A stretch of 64,000 nucleotides of DNA. It comes from JANQEU01 sp965601455. GTDB lineage: Bacteria > Bacteroidota > Bacteroidia > Cytophagales > Cyclobacteriaceae. Under the pieces are notes generated by a model. The model made no database searches. It was not told the origin of the DNA and was given only the letters and a program-made list of their open reading frames with translations. The position numbers and the translations under genes are program-made. Of this stretch, positions 61,136-64,000 are shown piece by piece. The stretch is taken from assembly GCA_965601455.1 (NCBI GenBank), contig OZ271831.1:4836001-4900000 (forward strand), in the 5' to 3' direction. Each line of letters opens with the position of its first letter. Within the stretch, counting starts at the first letter, position 1.

Positions 61136-63081
61136 GAATTGCATTAGTAGGTAATCCAAATTCGGGTAAAACATCGGTTTTTAACCAGCTAACTGGTTTG
61201 AATCAAAGAGTTGGCAACTATCCCGGGATAACTGTTGACAAAAAGATCGGACGGTTGAAAAAACATCCGGAGATTGAGGTTCTTGACTTACCCGGAACCT
61301 ATTCCATATATCCGAAATCATCAGATGAAGTCGTGGTCTCAGAAGTACTAACTTCTCGAGAGAACCCTGATCATCCGGACCTTGTAGTAGTTATCGCCGA
61401 TGTAACTAACCTGGAGAGGAATCTGTTGATTTACACCCAAATAAATGACCTTGGGATACCAGTGATTCTAGCGTTGAATATGATGGACTTGGGACGTAAA
61501 TCCGGTCTTCAGTTGGATCTTGAGAAGATCAGGGAGCTTTTTCATCCTGCCGATCTGGTTGAGATTAACGCTAGAAAGGGAGAGGGAATTGACCAACTTA
61601 TCCAATCAATTGCTGATTTCAAACCTTCCAATAATTCCAGCGAAGAAATAATACCTGAAGAGTTTAACCTGGATTATTTTTCAGTACCTGACTTTGAAGA
61701 ACAGTCCCGAAGAGCGTCTGTTCGCTACAAGAAGATTCGGCAGATGCTTGCCTTCTCCAAAGTAAAGGAGGCCAATCGACTTACACGTAATCGACGGGAT
61801 AAGGTTCTAACTCACCCAATTTTTGGGTATTTGTTTTTCCTCATCATTCTCCTACTAATATTTCAGGCCGTGTATGCCTGGGCAGAATGGCCCATGGATC
61901 TGATTGATAATGTTTTCCTGACTCTGAGTCAGGCGGTGAAGTCAAGTCTCCCTGAAGGGCCGCTTACTAATTTAATCGCCGAAGGCATTATTCCCGGGAT
62001 AGGAGGTGTGGTGATTTTCATTCCACAAATTACCCTGCTGTTTACCTTCATATTCATCCTCGAAGAGTCAGGGTATATGGCAAGGATTGTATTCATTATG
62101 GACAGACTAATGAGACCTTTCGGGCTAAATGGAAGAAGTGTTGTTCCCTTAATCTCAGGTGTAGCCTGCGCCATTCCTGCAATTATGGCCACCCGTACAA
62201 TAGAAAACTGGAAGGAGCGATTGATAACGATAATGGTCACGCCCCTCATGAGTTGTTCAGCTCGGTTACCGGTATACACATTATTGATAGCATTGGTAGT
62301 GCCAGACGTTAGTATCTGGATTTTTAATCTAAAGGGATTAGTTCTACTTGGATTATATCTAATAGGTACGGTCGCAGCCTTAATGGCAGCAATCGTTTTT
62401 AGATACATCATTCGGTCTAAGGCGAGAAGCTTCTTGGTTATGGAGTTACCTTCATTTCGAATGCCGAGATGGAATAACCTGACGGTTACGATTCTTGAGA
62501 AGGTTAAAATATTTGTATTCGAAGCTGGTAGGGTGATACTAGCAATATCCGTTATTCTTTGGGTTCTTGCTTCCTATGGACCTCCAGGACGAATGGATAG
62601 TGCTGTGGAGCGGTTGACTATGTCTGAATATCCCGATGAAGCCCAATACGAAAAGCAGGTTTCCTCTACACGACTAGCTAATTCATATATAGGTATTTTA
62701 GGAAATGCTATTGAACCGGTCATACGGCCGTTGGGTTATAACTGGCAGATCGGCATAGCCCTAATTACTTCGTTCGCGGCTCGGGAAGTCTTCGTTGGTT
62801 CGATGGCAACCATTTATAGTGTAGGAGAAGATTTTGAGGCAGATGAGTCTTTATTGCAACGAATGAAAAACGAGCAAAATCCGGTAACAGGGGAGAAGGT
62901 CTATACGTTGGCTTCAGGGATCTCATTGATGATTTTCTACGCCTTTGCCATGCAATGCATGAGTACTCTGGCAATTGTTCTCCGTGAAACGAAATCATGG
63001 AAATGGCCGTTAATCCAACTTGGGTATATGACCCTTCTTGCTTACGTTTCAGCATTGATTACCTTTCAACTATTGAATTAG
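61132..63081 (+). CDS. feoB: Ferrous iron transport protein B
   Basis: 649 residues (E. coli FeoB 773). Membrane Fe2+ transporter with an N-terminal G domain: G1 GNPNSGKT at 7-14, G3 DLPGTYSI from Asp52, G4 NMMD at about 116. The Gate motifs of the membrane part are present: CAIPAIMATRTIENWKERLI, TPLMSCSARLPVY, SFAAREVFVGSMATIY and YAFAMQCMSTLAIVLRETKS. The shorter C-terminus fits the Bacteroidota form. A 45-residue Cys-containing membrane peptide follows at once. Confidence 0.97.
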   Translation: MRIALVGNPNSGKTSVFNQLTGLNQRVGNYPGITVDKKIGRLKKHPEIEVLDLPGTYSIYPKSSDEVVVSEVLTSRENPDHPDLVVVIADVTNLERNLLIYTQINDLGIPVILALNMMDLGRKSGLQLDLEKIRELFHPADLVEINARKGEGIDQLIQSIADFKPSNNSSEEIIPEEFNLDYFSVPDFEEQSRRASVRYKKIRQMLAFSKVKEANRLTRNRRDKVLTHPIFGYLFFLIILLLIFQAVYAWAEWPMDLIDNVFLTLSQAVKSSLPEGPLTNLIAEGIIPGIGGVVIFIPQITLLFTFIFILEESGYMARIVFIMDRLMRPFGLNGRSVVPLISGVACAIPAIMATRTIENWKERLITIMVTPLMSCSARLPVYTLLIALVVPDVSIWIFNLKGLVLLGLYLIGTVAALMAAIVFRYIIRSKARSFLVMELPSFRMPRWNNLTVTILEKVKIFVFEAGRVILAISVILWVLASYGPPGRMDSAVERLTMSEYPDEAQYEKQVSSTRLANSYIGILGNAIEPVIRPLGYNWQIGIALITSFAAREVFVGSMATIYSVGEDFEADESLLQRMKNEQNPVTGEKVYTLASGISLMIFYAFAMQCMSTLAIVLRETKSWKWPLIQLGYMTLLAYVSALITFQLLN

Positions 63082-63082
63082 C

Positions 63083-63220
63083 ATGCAGCTACTTTTAGTG
63101 ATCATAGTGTTCTTCATCGCAATTGCTTTCATAGGCCGTAAACTGTTTATCAACTTCTTCAGCAAGGAACACAACTGTGAAGGGTGTGCCGTTTCCCAGA
63201 TGCACCAGAAGAAAAGCTAG
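63083..63220 (+). CDS. FeoB-associated Cys-containing small membrane protein
   Basis: 45 residues starting 1 base after the feoB stop. One membrane helix (QLLLVIIVFFIAIAFIG) leads to a short cytoplasmic or periplasmic tail with NCEGCAVSQMH, a CEGC motif able to bind metal. Short proteins of this kind follow feoB in many bacteria and are annotated FeoB-associated Cys-rich membrane protein. A partner role with FeoB is inference. Confidence 0.82.
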   Translation: MQLLLVIIVFFIAIAFIGRKLFINFFSKEHNCEGCAVSQMHQKKS

Positions 63221-63226
63221 TGACAT

Positions 63227-63248
63227 ATATCACTACTTCTAGTGATAT
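63227..63248 (+). terminator. Hairpin after the feoAB operon
   Basis: ATATCACTA (63227-63235) and TAGTGATAT (63240-63248) form a perfect 9-bp stem with a CTTC loop. Only a weak T stretch follows (GCATTTT), so it may terminate poorly or protect the 3' end. Confidence 0.6.
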
Positions 63249-63270
63249 GCATTTTGGCTAGAGATAGCTA

Positions 63271-63301
63271 TTTGAGAGATTTTTGGCAGACCTTACATTT
63301 G
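63271..63301 (+). promoter_or_regulatory. TTTG-N19-TACATTTG promoter of the Cys/Lys-rich gene
   Basis: TTTG at 63271-63274 and TACATTTG at 63294-63301, 19 bases apart, are a textbook Bacteroidota promoter. The box ends 6 bases before the palindrome at 63308, the same geometry as at the regulator-feoAB promoter. Confidence 0.7.
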
Positions 63302-63307
63302 CTATAA

Positions 63308-63324
63308 TTTGGAATGATTCTAAA
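63308..63324. promoter_or_regulatory. Second Fur-family-like operator, before the Cys/Lys-rich gene
   Basis: TTTGGAAT-g-ATTCTAAA differs from the site at 60245 in one base (A to G at the fourth position, breaking one pair) and is otherwise identical, including TAA after it (ATTCTAAATAA). It lies 8 bases before the first ATG. Confidence 0.65.
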
Positions 63325-63332
63325 TAAGCAAG

Positions 63333-63485
63333 ATGATGTTTGAAACGGAAGAGACGGAAGAATTACACATTTCATTTTTAGGCAACCGCGAAGGTCTATT
63401 AAAGACGGAAACCTGTGATTTTAAGAAGTGTTGCAAAAAGTATAAAAAGAAGGGTAAGCACTGTAAGAAGTGTCCTAAGCTATAA
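63333..63485 (+). CDS. 50-residue Cys/Lys-rich protein in the iron cluster
   Basis: 50 residues from the ATG at 63333, with a second ATG at 63336. The N-terminal half is acidic (MFETEETEELHISFLGN), the C-terminal half Lys-rich with five Cys at positions 28, 33, 34, 44 and 47 (CDFKKCCKKYKKKGKHC then KKCPKL). The CX4CC..CX2C spacing suggests metal or iron-sulfur binding; the charged tail may bind nucleic acid or a partner. It has its own promoter and Fur-like site, and its stop shares a base with the next ATG. I know no family name for it. Confidence 0.72.
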   Translation: MMFETEETEELHISFLGNREGLLKTETCDFKKCCKKYKKKGKHCKKCPKL

Positions 63486-63826
63486 TGATTGACATCCAGG
63501 AACATTTGGTGTATCAAACCCAAAATGCTTCTATTCTTCAGAAGGATGATAAGGATTGCTATGAATTGCAATTCTTTCGGCAGAAGTTGGAAATACGTCC
63601 ATGCGAATTACTTGCTTTTCGTCGAAAGATTAACTCCATTGATATTGTAACACTACTGGAGTCTGACGGCTCCGATGTAGAAGTGATTCACCTTCCTTCA
63701 TGTAATCGGATTTTTGTTTTTACCATTCAAGAGATACTCGAGTTAAAGGAGCTTATCCACGGAACATTTGCCATGCTGGAGTTGAATAGTTTAATCCATA
63801 GGCAACTCAATCGCCTGGCGGTCTAA
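63485..63826 (+). CDS. 113-residue protein of unknown function, iron-cluster partner (possibly DUF6686-like)
   Basis: 113 residues starting at TAATG with the Cys/Lys-rich gene, so the two are co-translated. Pattern: CYELQFFRQKLEIRPCELLA, FRRKINSIDIVTLLESDGSD, VIHLPSCNRIFVFTIQEILE and LKELIHGTFAMLELNSLIHR. Three Cys residues are spread over the chain. It resembles small Bacteroidota proteins of the DUF6686 kind in outline (strand pair then FTIQEILELKELI helix), but this is a weak recognition. Its site between Fur-like boxes and a ferritin start ties it to iron. Confidence 0.68.
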   Translation: MIDIQEHLVYQTQNASILQKDDKDCYELQFFRQKLEIRPCELLAFRRKINSIDIVTLLESDGSDVEVIHLPSCNRIFVFTIQEILELKELIHGTFAMLELNSLIHRQLNRLAV

Positions 63827-63852
63827 TTAAGAATCATTATAAATTGATTCTT
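63827..63852. promoter_or_regulatory. Degenerate Fur-like palindrome and inverted repeat before the ferritin-like gene
   Basis: TTAAGAAT-c-ATTATAAA (63827-63843) matches the two palindromes upstream in 6 of 8 paired positions. AAGAATCA (63829-63836) also pairs with TGATTCTT (63845-63852) over an 8-base loop, which could serve as a terminator-like hairpin for the operon. It lies about 70 bases before the ferritin-like start. The hairpin reading and the operator reading cannot be separated by eye. Confidence 0.4.
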
Positions 63853-63915
63853 GGTGTACCCTGAGTCCAATTTTTACATTTTTTTTGTTGTAGAACAGTC
63901 AAAAGCGATTTAGTC

Positions 63916-64000
63916 ATGAAAGACATTTTAAGAAGACACCAGATTCTCAAAGATGAGATTGTAGATATACTGAATAAGCAAATTAAAATGGAGGCACATT
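63916..64000 (+). CDS. Ferritin-like protein, 3' truncated by the window
   Basis: 28 codons from the ATG at 63916 to the window end: MKDILRRHQILKDEIVDILN then KQIKMEAH. This matches the first helix of Bacteroidota ferritins, where NXQIXXEXXA carries the first ferroxidase Glu. An iron-storage protein next to feoAB is a sensible partner. Only the N-terminus is visible, so the call rests on that motif. Confidence 0.65.
   Translation, partial: MKDILRRHQILKDEIVDILNKQIKMEAH

Noticed and set aside
1..64000. CRISPR arrays, insertion sequences, prophage or integrative elements
   Set aside because: No regularly spaced repeats, transposase, integrase or phage structural genes were seen; the only tandem repeat is an 11-bp duplication at 53290-53311.

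Overview
The window is chromosomal DNA of a Bacteroidota bacterium, most likely a marine Cytophagales-type organism. The evidence is family content and gene order: rpmB-rpmG-DUF4295-ftsY, DUF6048, DUF1573, DUF2911, DUF6503 and DUF4105 proteins, an Lgt with a long periplasmic insertion, an alpha/beta-hydrolase-OsmC fusion, an NhaD-like antiporter, and repeated TANNTTTG -7 promoter boxes, some with an upstream TTTG. Nearly all of it is densely packed housekeeping sequence with many 1-34 base overlaps. There is no insertion sequence, prophage, CRISPR array or rRNA operon, and no gene-free stretch over 300 bases.

Layout. 1-10 kb: DUF6048 outer-membrane-type protein, DUF721 protein and RecF, pyruvate dehydrogenase E1 alpha, a TPR protein, lumazine synthase, aspartate kinase, NhaD-like antiporter, amino-acid dehydrogenase, AnmK. 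10-17 kb: an envelope block on the plus strand (CoaX, outer-membrane protein, TPR protein, LptC, small membrane protein, CorC/HlyC protein, PpiD/SurA-type foldase). 17-21 kb: DUF493, PCD, RsmI, inositol-monophosphatase family, radical SAM/SPASM protein, DUF4105 protein. 21-32 kb: mostly minus strand (DUF2911, FtsX-type permease, Lgt, TrkH/TrkA, AGCS symporter). 31.6-36.5 kb: an esterase divergent from an ABC ATPase/permease pair, the same arrangement as E. coli tesA/ybbA-ybbP, then an EamA transporter. 36.5-44 kb: a 705-residue unknown exported protein, the OsmC fusion, DUF6134, DUF697, FtsY, DUF4295, L33, L28, MtnN, tRNA-Val. 44-52 kb: DUF1573, then PadR regulator, FtsX-like permease and two histidine kinase/response regulator pairs. 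52-60 kb: a HisA-like TIM barrel whose catalytic Asp8 is Ser, a small acidic exported protein, tRNA-His, two thioredoxin-fold proteins, ClC channel, VOC protein, Map, SPOR-type protein, FumC.

60.2-64 kb is the most interesting part, an iron-homeostasis cluster. A LuxR/NarL-type response regulator overlaps feoA, which overlaps feoB, followed by a 45-residue Cys-containing membrane peptide. A second promoter then drives a 50-residue Cys/Lys-rich protein, a 113-residue unknown protein, and (running off the window) a ferritin-like gene. Both promoters carry nearly the same 8-1-8 palindrome (TTTAGAATgATTCTAAA and TTTGGAATgATTCTAAA) just downstream of the -7 box, which looks like a Fur-family operator in a repressing position. 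A degenerate third copy lies before the ferritin start. The regulator linked to ferrous iron uptake and the Cys/Lys-rich protein are the best candidates here for something not yet described.
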